Part shown: one piece after another, positions 1 through 11,300 of the stretch
Layout of the letters: every line of letters begins with the position of its first letter
How positions within the stretch are numbered: the stretch's first letter is position 1
Origin: an uncultured Clostridia bacterium
GTDB taxonomy: Bacteria > Bacillota > Clostridia > Christensenellales > Aristaeellaceae
Length of the DNA stretch: 44,397 bases
NCBI GenBank assembly: GCA_934621485.1
Contig: CAKTUS010000013.1
Span: 1 to 44,397, forward strand
Direction of reading: 5' to 3'
The notes under the pieces: model-generated
What the model was told of the DNA's origin: nothing
Databases searched by the model: none
Seen by the model: the letters and a program-made list of their open reading frames with translations, nothing else
Program-made: the position numbers and the translations under genes

Positions 1-36
1 TTCCTGGAGTTTTTCCCGCAATTCTTCTATCTTCAT
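1..36 (-). CDS. 5' end of an unidentified gene, cut by the left edge
   Basis: An ATG at 36-34 on the minus strand opens a frame that stays open to the window edge and reads MKIEELREKLQE. A GGAG-type ribosome binding site lies five bases upstream. Twelve residues are too few to name a family; the sequence is charged and probably helical. The gene lies beyond a rho-independent terminator that closes the upstream genes, so it should start its own transcription unit. It could be a chance frame, since only the start site and ribosome binding site support it. Confidence 0.45.
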   Translation of the reverse strand, partial: MKIEELREKLQE

Positions 37-162
37 ACCACTCCATTATATCACTTTTTAAATGCTGTTGCCCTGGAAATCGGGGAGATTTGCTCGAAAA
101 AAGGCTGATTTTTCCTTGCTTTGAGGCCAGTTGTAAAACCTTTGTAAACAAAATATTCTACT

Positions 163-195
163 TAAGAAAAAAACGCAGCGACATTTCGTCGCTGC
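163..195 (-). terminator. Rho-independent terminator, minus strand
   Basis: On the minus strand an eight-base perfect stem (arms 195-188 and 182-175, five-base loop) is followed by a run of T residues at 173-163. It would end transcripts from the secreted-protein genes at 561-2362. Confidence 0.8.
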
Positions 196-560
196 CAGAC
201 TGACAAAAACCCGAGCGGTATCAGAGGGCCGCAGTCCTCCGAGTTTCATTGCGAAACCGGCGTCGTGTACGTCGGCTTCGGCAACCTTGCGCGCTTTGCC
301 GCCCGGCCAGCTGCAGACGAGTAATCAAAGCGTGTTCCTCGTCAAAAAAGTTCGCCTGGATACAGCGCTCAGCAGATGCAAGATTGCATTTGGCAACCGC
401 GGTATCCAGACGATGCAAATTCAGGAACGATAGGACTCTCTGACCAGTTTCCAAAGTGGGCGTTTTCGGCCAGCAAGATTTCGTTGCCCAAAGGCGAAGA
501 ACGCTTCCATTGCAGCCGAGCCAATCGCGCTTTCCGCAAGGAAGGCCTGATGGCGTGTTT
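196..560. other. 365-base stretch with no convincing gene
   Basis: This lies between the stop of the DUF3298-like gene and its terminator. The longest minus-strand frame (to 221) overlaps the end of the real gene and is rich in Cys, Trp and Arg, unlike its neighbours. No frame resembles a family I recognise. It may be a long 3' untranslated region or a decayed gene. Confidence 0.4.
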
Positions 561-1307
561 TTACAATGCGCTAAGCAGTTCCGCAATGGAAAACGGATAA
601 AACAACACGCCGGCAATTTCGCCGGCCACTTCTCCCGGCTGAATGAAAAACACCACGTTGCCATCAGCATCCAAATAAAAATCCGTTTCAGGATTCAAGG
701 CGTTTCGTACGCTTTGAAGTGTTAATCCATCCAGATAATCGCCGTCCGCATTTTGCGCTTCCTGCTGAATGATTTGCCAAACCACTTCATAGGCCAAAGC
801 GGAGGCCAGGCTGGTCTCCCCCTCGGTGGCTTCTTCCAGCCCCAGCAGCTGGGACAGGCTGATGCGGCTTCCGGCATACAGGCCATCCAAAGCAAAAGTA
901 TCGGCCCCCAGGCTCACCCATTCACCGCTGCCGGCCGAGGTCAGCGTGGTCAGCACAAAGCTGGCATACCGTTCGTCTATATAAGTCGCCTGAAAGGATA
1001 AATCCGCCTGGCTGGTTTCGTTGCAGGCCGCTAACTCCTGCCCCTGTACCGCAACCGTCTTTTGCAGTTCTTTCTCCCATGTGCGGTAATAGGTGTTGAT
1101 GGCGTCAGCTGTCTCTCCGTTTCCATCCATCTGTGGAAGCGTGTAACACAGGGTATAGATTGCTGCCGCCCCTGAAGCAGGATAAGCAATCTCTCCCTCC
1201 AAAAAAGAACCCGTAAAAAGGGCGTCGCCGCCCTGCTGTGCGTAGGCATTTGAACCTGCGCACAGCAAAGCGACGCACACACTCAACAGACAGGCAAGAC
1301 GTTTCAT
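561..1307 (-). CDS. Secreted DUF3298-like protein
   Basis: A 248-residue protein starting at the second of two adjacent ATGs, which sits five bases from a GGGAGG ribosome binding site; the first ATG (1310) is only two bases away. Residues 1-24 form a signal peptide with a small-residue cleavage site (NAYA). The C-terminal half, with an 'FYLDADGNVVFFIQPGEVA' segment, resembles DUF3298 (RsiV-like) domains, found in exported or membrane-anchored proteins including anti-sigma factors. No transmembrane anchor other than the signal peptide is seen. It follows the next upstream gene by about 20 bases and is probably co-transcribed with it. Its function is unknown. Confidence 0.75.
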   Translation of the reverse strand: MKRLACLLSVCVALLCAGSNAYAQQGGDALFTGSFLEGEIAYPASGAAAIYTLCYTLPQMDGNGETADAINTYYRTWEKELQKTVAVQGQELAACNETSQADLSFQATYIDERYASFVLTTLTSAGSGEWVSLGADTFALDGLYAGSRISLSQLLGLEEATEGETSLASALAYEVVWQIIQQEAQNADGDYLDGLTLQSVRNALNPETDFYLDADGNVVFFIQPGEVAGEIAGVLFYPFSIAELLSAL

Positions 1308-1327
1308 CATGTCCTCCCGGCGTTTTT

Positions 1328-2362
1328 TCAGCCCTGCGAAAGCTCGTTTACGACAAAGCTGTTCTCCAGATAGGTGTTGTACATGCTGTATTGGCTCATG
1401 AGAGTGGTCAGATAGCTAAGCTCAGCCTGATAGATGTACTGCTCCGTCACCACAAACACATCAAACACCGTATAGCCTTCCGCTGTAGTATAAGACAGCG
1501 TGGCATACTGCATTTCCTCATTTACCATGGGCACGCTGCCGGTAATGCCGTTGGCGACAATGTTCACATAGTCCGACAGGGTAGCGCCGTTGGCGTTTGC
1601 AATGCGCTTGGCAAAGAAGCTGGCGCTGCCATCTGGCAATTCGGCGGATACGCCGTCGTCAGTTTCCACCAGCATTTCATCGGTGAACACGGCAGGGTAC
1701 AGCAGCGTGAAGTCCAGCTTGCTTTCATATTCCACAGCAATATCGTCGGCATAAGACTGGAACGCTTCTTCATAGGTCAAATCGGTGCCTACGGAGAAGG
1801 CGGTCAGCCGGAAACCGTTCAGCGCGGAGGCGTCGCTCTGGAAGGCAAACAGCGCACGGTCAATCCAGGTAATGTTGGCGTAATCCGTCTCGCTCATCTC
1901 ACGCATAGGCTTGTCCGCCAGGTACATTTCACCAATGATCTGCACGGTGCCGTCGCTGCTGTTCATCACATGCACGGGATGGAAGCCGATAAAACCGTTC
2001 ACATCATCGGTCATCACAACAGGCTCCAACGCCGGAATCTGGGCGGCGAAAATCTTGCCGAGCAGATCGGCCTGAGCGGTAGTATCGCTGAGCATGCTTT
2101 CGGTAACGCCCACCTCAGGGCTTTCCGTTTGTCCCACTTTGAAGAAGGCGTCGGTAAAGGAAACGGTCAACGCGCCGTCCGCGCCGGGTACGCTTTCGGG
2201 CGCGTTGGGCGAATACTGGGAAGCGGCGCAAACCAGGTCCATCAGGGGAATCAGCTGCTCAAAATCCGCGGTGGATTCGGCAACGGCGCATACGCCTGCG
2301 CCCAGCGCCAGGCACAGAGCCAGCAGCAGGGAAAACACCTTTTGTACGCCACGGTTCATCAT
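1328..2362 (-). CDS. Secreted protein of unknown function
   Basis: A 344-residue exported protein. Of three clustered ATGs, 2371 lies immediately after the AGGAGG and is too close. The ATG at 2362 has nine-base spacing and is preferred. The N-terminus has a basic segment, a Leu/Ala-rich core and an AVAES-like signal peptidase I site. The mature part is acidic, with alternating strand-like segments, no lipobox and no motif I can assign. It is co-oriented with the DUF3298-like gene, about 20 bases apart. Both are likely extracellular. Confidence 0.7.
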   Translation of the reverse strand: MMNRGVQKVFSLLLALCLALGAGVCAVAESTADFEQLIPLMDLVCAASQYSPNAPESVPGADGALTVSFTDAFFKVGQTESPEVGVTESMLSDTTAQADLLGKIFAAQIPALEPVVMTDDVNGFIGFHPVHVMNSSDGTVQIIGEMYLADKPMREMSETDYANITWIDRALFAFQSDASALNGFRLTAFSVGTDLTYEEAFQSYADDIAVEYESKLDFTLLYPAVFTDEMLVETDDGVSAELPDGSASFFAKRIANANGATLSDYVNIVANGITGSVPMVNEEMQYATLSYTTAEGYTVFDVFVVTEQYIYQAELSYLTTLMSQYSMYNTYLENSFVVNELSQG

Positions 2363-2439
2363 TTGGTTCATCCTCCTCTAAATCATGCAAATCGGCCATA
2401 TGGCCGGTTCATCCATAAGAACGTTTGGAAAGAAGGGTT

Positions 2440-3294
2440 TCATCCACGTTTGGCAATATATTCCGCAGCGGAAATGGCGGCAATATTGCCTTCCCCCACC
2501 GCCTTTGAAACCTGCAGCGGCTTGCCGGTGCAGTCGCCCGCGGCAAAAACCCCCGGCACGTTGGTTCGCATCCCCCGATCTACGGGAATATAGCTGCCGT
2601 TGGTTTGCAAATCGGCCAATAGCAGATTCAGCGGCATGGCGGCCCGAAAAACAAAAATGCCGTCATAGCAGTATGCCGCCTGGTCGGTCACTACGGTTAC
2701 GCCTGCGTCGTCGCGGCCAATGGACTTGGGCTTTTCCTCCATCAGGCGCACGCCGGGCGCAAGGCCGTCCGTATTGTGGGGCTTCAGGCAGTAATAATCC
2801 ACCTGCTTGGCAATGGAACTCAAAAACGCCGTTTCTTCCACTCCCTGAAGCGAAGTGGACAACACCGCTATGTGCTTTCCCCGGTAAAACATGCCGTCGC
2901 ACGTAGCGCAATAGCTCACCCCGCGGCCCAATTGTTCTTCTTCGCCCGGAAGCAGAACGGGCCTTGCAGCCCCCATGGCCAGCACAATGGCGCGCGCCTC
3001 CAACACGTCGTTTTCCACCAGCAGCATAAAGCCGCCGTCCCTGGGCGCAATTTGCCGAACCAGTCCTGTTCGCTCCTGTACGCCAAGCGCCAGCGCCTGT
3101 TCTCGAAAGCGATCCAGCATTTGCGTGCCGGAAACCTGAGGCATGCCGGGATAATTATCGATACGCTCTGCCGTGCGCAGCAAGCCGGTATCATTCACCG
3201 GCGCAATCACCTGAGCGGATAAGCCGCGCATGCGCGCCGTCATTCCGCAGGACCATCCTGCAGGGCCCTTGCCGATAATGGCAACGTCTATCAT
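2440..3294 (-). CDS. Thioredoxin-reductase-like flavoprotein, probably ferredoxin-dependent
   Basis: A 284-residue protein; ATG 3294 follows a GGGGAGG site. The N-terminal FAD-binding motif GKGPAG (residues 8-13), the redox-active CATC (129-132) and the C-terminal FAD motif 'GVFAAGDC' are all present, so the fold is thioredoxin reductase. The NADPH-binding GxGxxA motif that should follow CATC is replaced by a VLSTSLQG stretch, and the HRRxxxR motif is missing. The length is also short for NADPH-type TrxB (about 310). Loss of both motifs is the hallmark of clostridial ferredoxin-dependent flavin thioredoxin reductases, so ferredoxin is the likely electron donor (inference). No thioredoxin gene is adjacent. 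A sigma-A promoter lies just upstream. Confidence 0.8.
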   Translation of the reverse strand: MIDVAIIGKGPAGWSCGMTARMRGLSAQVIAPVNDTGLLRTAERIDNYPGMPQVSGTQMLDRFREQALALGVQERTGLVRQIAPRDGGFMLLVENDVLEARAIVLAMGAARPVLLPGEEEQLGRGVSYCATCDGMFYRGKHIAVLSTSLQGVEETAFLSSIAKQVDYYCLKPHNTDGLAPGVRLMEEKPKSIGRDDAGVTVVTDQAAYCYDGIFVFRAAMPLNLLLADLQTNGSYIPVDRGMRTNVPGVFAAGDCTGKPLQVSKAVGEGNIAAISAAEYIAKRG

Positions 3295-3338
3295 AGATGC
3301 CTCCCCAATCGCCATTTTCGATCCTTGATCCCTTGTTA

Positions 3339-3367
3339 AGTATATCAAAAGTATTAAATAATTTCAA
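3339..3367 (-). promoter_or_regulatory. Sigma-A promoter for the thioredoxin-reductase-like gene
   Basis: On the minus strand TTGAAA (3367-3362) and TATACT (3344-3339) are separated by 17 bases. They sit about 45 bases upstream of the ATG at 3294 in an AT-rich gap. Confidence 0.75.
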
Positions 3368-3436
3368 TAGTTATCGCAAATTAGCAACAGTTTGTTACAA
3401 AATTAGTGTGCTTTTCGACAAAATAACCCATATGAG

Positions 3437-3467
3437 GGAAAAGCCCTCTTCTTCCACGGAAGAGGGC
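3437..3467 (-). terminator. Terminator after the Ig-like secreted protein
   Basis: A nine-base GC-rich stem (3467-3459 with 3451-3443) is followed on the minus strand by TTTTCC. It lies 160 bases after the stop of the 3626-5152 gene and separates it from the thioredoxin-reductase unit. The interval 3468-3625 shows nothing else. Confidence 0.65.
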
Positions 3468-3625
3468 CCGGGCTGTTCAAAATCTCGTTGGCGGGCGAAT
3501 TTTTTCAGGAGCGGCGGAATGGTTTTGAGAGAGACGAAAACCCACGCTGCCGGATGCTGCCGCCAGCCGGCGATGCGTTTCCCGTCAGAAGAGCCGCTGA
3601 CTCTGCTAAGACCGGGCCTATCGGC

Positions 3626-5152
3626 TTATTCCTGAGAAACCAGCAGCAGCAAATCAAAGCAGGGATAGCTTTCCCCCTGTGCGTTGGCGCCGTCGTCACC
3701 GCTGCTTAGCGACATGCCTTCGCAGGTGCCGTACATGGTGGCCTTTTCTCCTTCCGCAAAGGAGGGCTGTTCACTGGAAGTTACCAGAATATAATTACTG
3801 TACTTGCCGTTTTTTCGGTTAAGCGCCATAGTAATGACATACTCGCCGCCGCTTTCGCTTACGCTTACCACATACGCGCTGTAGCCCATAATGCGCCCCT
3901 CGTAAGCTTGCATATTGGACACCAGCTTTTTGTAAGCGGGCTTGATGGCCTGCTTTTTGAGGTATTTCATCATGTCGTCATCGGACCAGCGGCGGGTAAA
4001 GGTGAAGGTAAACCGGCGATCTGCCAGGCCGCGTTTGCTGAAGGCCAATGCAACCTCATAGCTGCCCTCTTCCTTGGCTTCTACGGCAACGGCAAATTTC
4101 CCGGCGGTGGTCACCCGTTTGGTACCCGCCGCTTCACCGTTCACAAAGATCTGAATGGTTGCGCCGGGCTCGCCACGGCCGCTGAACTGCACGGAGTCCT
4201 GGGTAACGGTATCGCCGGGCTTTACAGTGAAATTCACCGTGAGTAATGTGCGCTGATAGGTGACGGGATAAGCCAGCTCCACCACATCCTCGCCCTGGTA
4301 TTCACCGGTAACGGTGATCAGGAAAACGCCCTCTCTGGGCAGCTTGATCGGCAGTGAAAACTTGCCGTTTTTCCCCACCGTTACATCGCTGACCACAGGA
4401 TCGGGATAACTCAACCCCATCACCACGGCAGTCAGTTTTACGCCTTCCGCGGCATAACCGTCAATGGAAAAGCTCTGGTCGTTGGTTTCTTCCGGCGGCG
4501 CATCTGTAATGTTGATTTTGGCGCTGGCTGCCGGCGGAAGCGGGAGTACCTCCACAAAACGGAAGCTTTCCCAAATCTTATTAAGAGCTGAGTTGTCTTT
4601 ATTGGTGGCAGAGCGATTATAAATTTGCATATCAAAATCAATTTGATAACCGTTTCGCACGGTACGGCGCATGAATCCCCGGTAGAGAATTTCGCCGTTA
4701 TCGCGGCGGATATACTTCAGCACCAGAAAACGTCCGTTCTCCGTGTTTTTCCATTCGGAGGAAGAAAACTCGTAGCCCTCATATTCGTTACGAGGATAGT
4801 GACTGGTGCGGTATTGACCGCGCACCTCGGTGCTTTGTTCGTTGATATCAAACAGGCGCTGTGTTTCGTCCGTTTGGATTGCGCGCAGTTCAAAGCGGGC
4901 CGTCCCATCGTCCGACCAGGCCTGCAAAAGCACGCCGCGCTTGATGAAATCATTGGCCGTTTCCTCCTGCGAGGTGCCCTGGGCTTCCAGCCAGTCCGCA
5001 TAGTTTTGCAGATTTTTTTCCGTCAGAACCACATAGGTGTCCGGTACTTCCATGCTTCCGTAAATGTCGTCGAAAACAAAGCTTTCGGCGGCAGCGGGCG
5101 CACACAGCAGCAGCAACCCAAGCGCTATCAAAAGGGGAACGGCCTTGCGCAT
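3626..5152 (-). CDS. Secreted protein with Ig-like repeats
   Basis: A 508-residue exported protein. The ATG at 5152 is ten bases from an AAGGA site; an in-frame GTG at 5161 is too close to that site. The signal peptide (residues 1-23) ends in APAAAES. About residues 25-200 form an uncharacterised N-terminal domain. About 210-300 and 305-385 look like two bacterial Ig-like beta-sandwich repeats, with recurring 'GKFSLPIKL' and 'GKFAVAVEA' segments. The last 120 residues form another small domain. No sortase motif, transmembrane anchor or catalytic motif is visible. A surface or cell-wall role is plausible but unproven. Confidence 0.7.
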   Translation of the reverse strand: MRKAVPLLIALGLLLLCAPAAAESFVFDDIYGSMEVPDTYVVLTEKNLQNYADWLEAQGTSQEETANDFIKRGVLLQAWSDDGTARFELRAIQTDETQRLFDINEQSTEVRGQYRTSHYPRNEYEGYEFSSSEWKNTENGRFLVLKYIRRDNGEILYRGFMRRTVRNGYQIDFDMQIYNRSATNKDNSALNKIWESFRFVEVLPLPPAASAKINITDAPPEETNDQSFSIDGYAAEGVKLTAVVMGLSYPDPVVSDVTVGKNGKFSLPIKLPREGVFLITVTGEYQGEDVVELAYPVTYQRTLLTVNFTVKPGDTVTQDSVQFSGRGEPGATIQIFVNGEAAGTKRVTTAGKFAVAVEAKEEGSYEVALAFSKRGLADRRFTFTFTRRWSDDDMMKYLKKQAIKPAYKKLVSNMQAYEGRIMGYSAYVVSVSESGGEYVITMALNRKNGKYSNYILVTSSEQPSFAEGEKATMYGTCEGMSLSSGDDGANAQGESYPCFDLLLLVSQE

Positions 5153-5342
5153 GATCGTCACATCCTTACCAGTTGGCCGCAGGTATCAAGCGGCGCCAAT
5201 GTTTCTCAATGTATTCTATCACATTTTTGCCCATGAAGGCAACAAAGCAGGGGGAACAATTTACAGCTCGGTAATCATTTGACACATGGTTTTGCTTCTT
5301 CAGCGCACACTAACCGGGCAAAAGTTTGCGGAGGGATGCACC

Positions 5343-8300
5343 ATGTACTGGATTTTGACAGCCGTTGGAATAGGGCTGCTGGGGCTGGCGGCGCTAAGCG
5401 TTCGGAAAGCGCCGGAGCCCTTCATGCGAAGATCTTCGGGCGTTTCGGACGAGCCTTTTTCCGCCATAGCACCCCGATACAAAACGTCCGCCAAACGGCG
5501 GATACGGCGCTCCAGGGGGATGCAGCGCCAGTTTACTCATGCCGTGGCCTATCTGAACCGCTTTGACGCCGATGAACTGTCGCCCTGTGCCCGATGGCTT
5601 TCCGAAAACGGTCGGTTTCTTCAAGAAGAAATCGAAACTGTCGTCCGCTTTTCTTTTCCCCTGCTCCCCGCTGCGCCGCGGGAGTCGCTGCCGCGGATTC
5701 AAGCGTTTGCTCAGGCGCTCGTTAGCCATGCCCGGGCCGCATTAACCCAGGACGGGCTTCTTTCCGCCGTCCATACCTGCCAAAGCAACGAGCCCTTTAC
5801 GGTTGCCGAGCTTTCCCAGCTTTTCATGACATTGCGGCTTACCCTGTGCCAGCTGACCGTTCAATTGGCGCAGGAAAGCGCCGGAGAACAGCGAGCGCAT
5901 GAAAAGGCGCGCAGCGTCGTTCGCCGGCTTACCAAAGGGCGCGTGGCTCAAGCACGGCGGCTTTTGGAGCGCAGACAGCAGGACAACGCCTTTTGGGAAC
6001 AGCTGATGCGCTTGCGCAATGCGGCGGATTCCGAAGAAGGCCTTGCATGTCTGGATCCGTTTTTCCTTGAAAAAGGCATCGACGGAGAGCGTATCGCCTC
6101 AGAAGAACACAAAAAGCAAGCCGAAGACGCTCTGTGGGTTGCAAACGCTATCCAAAGCCTGCGGCGCATCAGCCGCATGCCCTGGGCGCGGATGGAGGAA
6201 GAAATGAGCGTCGTTCATGAGACGCTGTCAAAAGACGCTGTGTATTTGGCGATGGACGAAGAAAGCCGCGCTTATTACCGGTCGGAAACGGCCCGCTTGG
6301 CGCAATGGCTTCATCTGCCGGAGAAAGCTGTATGCGACGGCGCACTGCACCTGGGAGAAAAGGCTCAGCCGGAAACCCCGGCCGCCCACGTAGGTTACTA
6401 TTTGCTGGACGATGGACAGTCTGCTCTGTTGCAGCAATTGCAAAAACGCAGCATTGGGAAGCGGCTTCGCCTGTTTCTGCAAAGCCGGGCCTGCGGCCTG
6501 TTCCGTGCGGCTTCCTGGCTGTGTTTCGCCGTACTTTTGCTTTTGGGCGCCGTGGACGGTCTTTTCCCGCTGCTGTGGATTCCCTTTGCCGCTGTAGTGA
6601 CTTTTTCTTTGCAGCAGTTTGGCATCCTACTTCTTCAGCGGCGTATTCGCCCTCGCATGAAGCCTAGAATTCAATTGGAATGTCTTGATGAAGCAAACCG
6701 CACGCTGGTGGTTTGCCCTACCATGCTGCTAAGTCCCCGGCATGCGCTTACCATGGTGAAGCACTTATCCGTTCTTTACCAGGCGAATCGAGATGAGCAG
6801 CTGCATTTTATGCTGCTTGGCGATTTTCAGGACAGCCTTAGCGGTACGCTTGCCGGGGACCAGGAAATTGTGGATGCAGCAGCCGCAGCCATTCAAGCGC
6901 TCGCGGCGGATACGGGCCATCCTTTTTTCTATTTGCAGCGTGAAAGAGTATACTCGGCGGCGGATCACTTGTACAGCAGCCGGGAAAGAAAGCGCGGCAG
7001 CTTGGAAACCCTGCTGTGCCTGCTGCAAGGAAAACCGTATCAGGACGCCTTTGCTTACGCCAGCGTGCCGCCGGAAACCTTTACCGGCCGCTACCGCTAT
7101 GTGATTACGCTGGACAGCGACACCCTTTTGCCTCCTGGAAGCGCGCTGCGCATGGTGGGGACTATGCTGCATCCCTTGCAAAAAAGGCAAATCATCGACG
7201 GCCGTCCTCATGGCGTATCCGTCCTTCAGCCCAAGATGGAAACGGCCGCTCACACCGTAACCACGCCGCTTTCTCTGCTGCTTGGCGGTCAGGGCGGCAC
7301 CGATCCCTATAACCGTTTGACGGCGGATTTTGACCAGGACGTTTGCAACCAGGGCACGTTTATGGGCAAGGGAATCCTGGACCCGGCTTCCTTCCTGGAA
7401 GCCACGCAAAACGCCGTCATTCCCGGCAGCGTTCTAAGCCACGACTTGCTGGAGGGCGAATTGGCCGGCTGTGCAATTTGCAGCGACATCACCCTCTACG
7501 ATGGTCATCCTCAAAAGTTGACGGGGTTTTTAATGCGCCTGCATCGCTGGACCCGCGGAGATTGGCAGCTGCTGCCCTATGTGCTGCCGCTGTTTCCTAA
7601 AGCCTGCCGTCCGCCGGAAAATCCGCTGGGTTCTGTTTCAAAGTTCAAGATTTGGCGTAACCTGCTTCGAAGTCTCATTGCGCTCTTTCGCGTGCTGTTG
7701 CTGGCCTACGGCGCGGCCGCAGGCCGAAGCTGGCTGTGGGCATGCGCGCTGCTTTTGCCGGAGCTGCCTTATTTGCGCTGGTCCATAAGCAGCTGGAAAA
7801 GCTTGCTGTGCCGTGTGGCTATGCTTCCCTGCGAAGCGGGCATGCAGACGGATGCCATTGTTCGCACGCTGGCACGGCTGTTTGTCACCCGGCGAAATTT
7901 GATGCAGTGGACCACTGCCAATCAGCTTGCCCAAACGGACGGACGGCCTTCCATGCGCTTTTTCTATTTGAGCATGGGTTTGGGCGGCGTTATGGCTTCA
8001 CTGTCCTTTTGGCCTGGGGCCTGCATGGCCTGCACGATCGTCACAGCCGCCTTGTGGATTGGCTTCCCCTTTGCCCTCCCATTTTTGGAGCAGGAGTACG
8101 CTCCGCTGCAAAAACCAACCGGGTATATGCGGGAGGTATTGAAAAGGCTGGCAAAAAACACGCTCCTTTTCTATGAAACGGCCATTACCGATGAGGATAA
8201 CGGCCTGCCGCCGGATAATGTGCAACTGGATCCAAACAAAGGCATTTCTCACCGCACTTCACCCACCAATATCGGCTTGTACCTATGCGCGTTGATTGCT

Positions 8301-11300
8301 GCGGAAAAGCTGCGGCTGCTTTCACCGGAAGAAACAGCCCGGCGCATTGCTCAAACCATTGATACACTGGAAAAAATGCAAAAATGGAACGGGCATCTGT
8401 ACAACTGGTACGATACCCGTACCCTGGAAGTGCTACAGCCCCCGTTTGTTTCCTCCGTGGACAGCGGTAACCTGGCCGTATCCCTGCTTTGCTGCGCACA
8501 GGGGGTACGCGTGCTCATGAATCAGCTCAGCGGCGCTTACCGGGACTTGCCAACCCGGCTGGACGCCTTGGCGGAAGGCATGGCCTTTGGGCCGCTGTAC
8601 GATTCGGAAGCCGATTTGTTTTTCATTGGTTTCCACCCGGAAACCGGCTCAGCGACTGCCGAACACTACGACCAGTTGGCCAGCGAATCCCGGCTGTTAA
8701 GCTTTGTGGCCATTGCGCTTGGACAAGTGCCGCTTCGCCACTGGTATCGTTTGGGACGGCAATATACCCGTCTTTGGGGCGGCGGCTGCGCCATGCTCAG
8801 CTATAGCGGTACCATGTTTGAATACATGATGCCTCTGCTCTTTTTGCCGCTGGTAAAGGGCACGCTTCTTAGCGACGCTTGCCGCAACGCATTTCAAGCT
8901 CAGCGCCGCGTTCGTCACGGCAAGGTTTTTGGCGTCAGCGAAAGCGGGTATTACGCCTTTGATCCAGAGCTTTACTATCAGTATAAAGCCTTTGGAATCC
9001 CTGCGCTGGCTATCAGCGGAAACGCTCAGGATAACGTCATCGCTCCCTACGCTTCTTTTTTGTCCATGGCGGTTGGCTTGAAAGCTTCCTTCCACAACCT
9101 GCTTCGCTTGCAAAACCTGGGGCTGGAGGGAGCGCTGGGAATGTTTGAAGCTGCCGATTTTTGCCCCTCCCGCACAGAAGGACGCGCCATGCGCATTGTG
9201 CGCAGCCATATGGCGCATCACCAGGGCATGACGCTGTGCGCCATTTGCAATGTGCTGGAAAACAACGCTTTGGCCCGCCTGTTTTCAGAGCTCCCAAGAG
9301 CCCAGGCCTATCGTCTCTTGTTGGAAGAAAAGCCGCCCAGGCAAGTTCACGTGGTACGCCATCCTTTGAAACACGCCGCACAAAGCAAAGCTGCCCCTCC
9401 GTTTTGCGCCGTGCGTAAAGCGGCTCCCTTACGCTTTCCCGTGGATGCTCATCTGCTCAGCGGCGGGGGAACCTCTCTGCTTATCGATGCTCAAGGCGGA
9501 GGCAGCCTAAGCCGAAACGGCGTCATGTGGACCCGTTTTTTTGAAAGCTGCCGCCTGCCAAGCGGTATTCGCTTCTATTTGAGAGATTCTCAAAGCGGCT
9601 CCTATTGGATGGTAACAGACCCTGCCCTTTTCCAGGAGACGCGTTTTGAAACAGCGCAGGCGGTCTTTGTTCACCAGCGTTACGATGTGGCGTGCGAAAT
9701 GCGCATTTGGGTTAACCCGCTGGATGGAGCCGTCATTCATTTCATTACCCTGCAAAACCACACCTCTATGGAACGAATGATGGAGGTGTGCAGCTATCTG
9801 GAGCCTGCATTAACGACGCAGCGGGAGGATGCGGCTCACCCCTGCTTTCAAAACCTGCTGATTCAAACGGAAAGGCTACAGCGTTTTGGAATTGCCGCCC
9901 ACCGGCGTTCTCGTGAGAATGGCTCTCCCCAGACTAAGCTGTGGCATCTGCTCGCTACCGACGCAAACCTGACGCTATTTCGGATGCAAAGCGACCGCAC
10001 CGCCTTTCTGGGCCGTGGGAGAACGGTATACGCGCCGCGAGCGCTGCATTTTCCGATCAGCGCCACAGCCGACGCCCTTGGCGACATGGTAGAACCCTGC
10101 CTGAACCTTCGGGGACAGTTTGTGCTGCCGCCCGGAGGACGGCTGCGCTTTGCCTTTGTTACCCAATTGGCCGGCGCACAGGAGACGCCTGAGGTCTTTT
10201 GCGCGCGTTATGCCCGCCTGGACGGCGCTTTATCCACCTATGAAACCGCCCTGACAAAGGGCGCCGTAACGGCCCGTTTTTTGGGACTGGCGCCCAAGAT
10301 GCAAAACCTGGCGTCGCGCTTGGTTGGCGTGCTGGCCTATGCAGAACAGCCAATGAGCTTTTGGCATGCGCAGACCAATGTACTGCCCCTCAGCGCTCTG
10401 TGGCGTTTCGGCATCAGCGGCGATGTTCCCATGCTGGCAGGCGTATGTCAAACTGAAAAGCAGCTGGATATGGCGGCCCAGCTGCTCAAGGCGCACGCTT
10501 TTTTCCGTGCCGGCGGGTTTCAGAGCGATTTGGTGCTGGTGCTTCCGCCGGAGATTCCTCTCCGTGACGAGCTGTACGAGCAAGTGCAGGCTTTGCTCCG
10601 CGGCTGTCCGCGGCCTGACGGGGTTTTTGTGCCGGAAAGCCTGTCTGACGAAGAATTCCATCTGCTGCTGGCCTCGGCCAGGGCGGTATTCGGCCTGACG
10701 GACGCGCCTTTGGAGGAGCAGCTGGAGGGAATGACCACGGCGGCACAGGCCCGCGCCGTTTATCAAACGCCTTCATCCGCCCGTTGGAATCCTGCTTTGC
10801 CGCCCGCAAAACCGCTTTGGGAAGAGAATGGCTATGGCGGCTTTACCCAGGAGGAAGGCAACTATCAAATCCAGCTGGAAGCCGGACGGCACACGCCTGC
10901 CCCCTGGTGCATGCCACTTTGCTCTCAAACCTTTGGAACGCTGGCCAGTGAAAGCGGGCTTGCGTTCACCTATGCCGGCAACAGCAGTCTGGGCCGTCTG
11001 ACCCGTTGGCCTGCCGATAGCGTTTATCCCCTTGGAGATGAGAACTTTTTCCTACAGGATTTCCAAAACCGTCTTCTCTGGTCGCTGACAAAGCTTCCGC
11101 TGGGGCATGGTATGCCGGTGCGCATTACCTATGCCCCCGGTATGGCGGTTTATGAAGCCAGCGGCTATGGCGTTTATACCCATCTGCAATGCTTCACAGA
11201 CCACGAGCTGGGAATACGCATTCTTCGCCTGAAAAACGAAGGGCAGGAAGAACGGCATCTGGTTTTCCAGCACACCTGCACGTTTCAGCTGGATCTCAAC

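Noticed and set aside
45..50. TATAAT on the minus strand near the left-edge gene
   Set aside because: It is only eight bases from the ATG, so the ribosome binding site would not be transcribed, and no -35 is seen; probably coincidental.
221..670. 149-residue minus-strand frame in the left region
   Set aside because: It overlaps the end of the DUF3298-like gene, has Cys/Trp/Arg-rich composition and no family resemblance.
1238..2593. 451-residue plus-strand open frame over the secreted-protein genes
   Set aside because: It lies opposite genes with signal peptides and ribosome binding sites and has no recognisable content.
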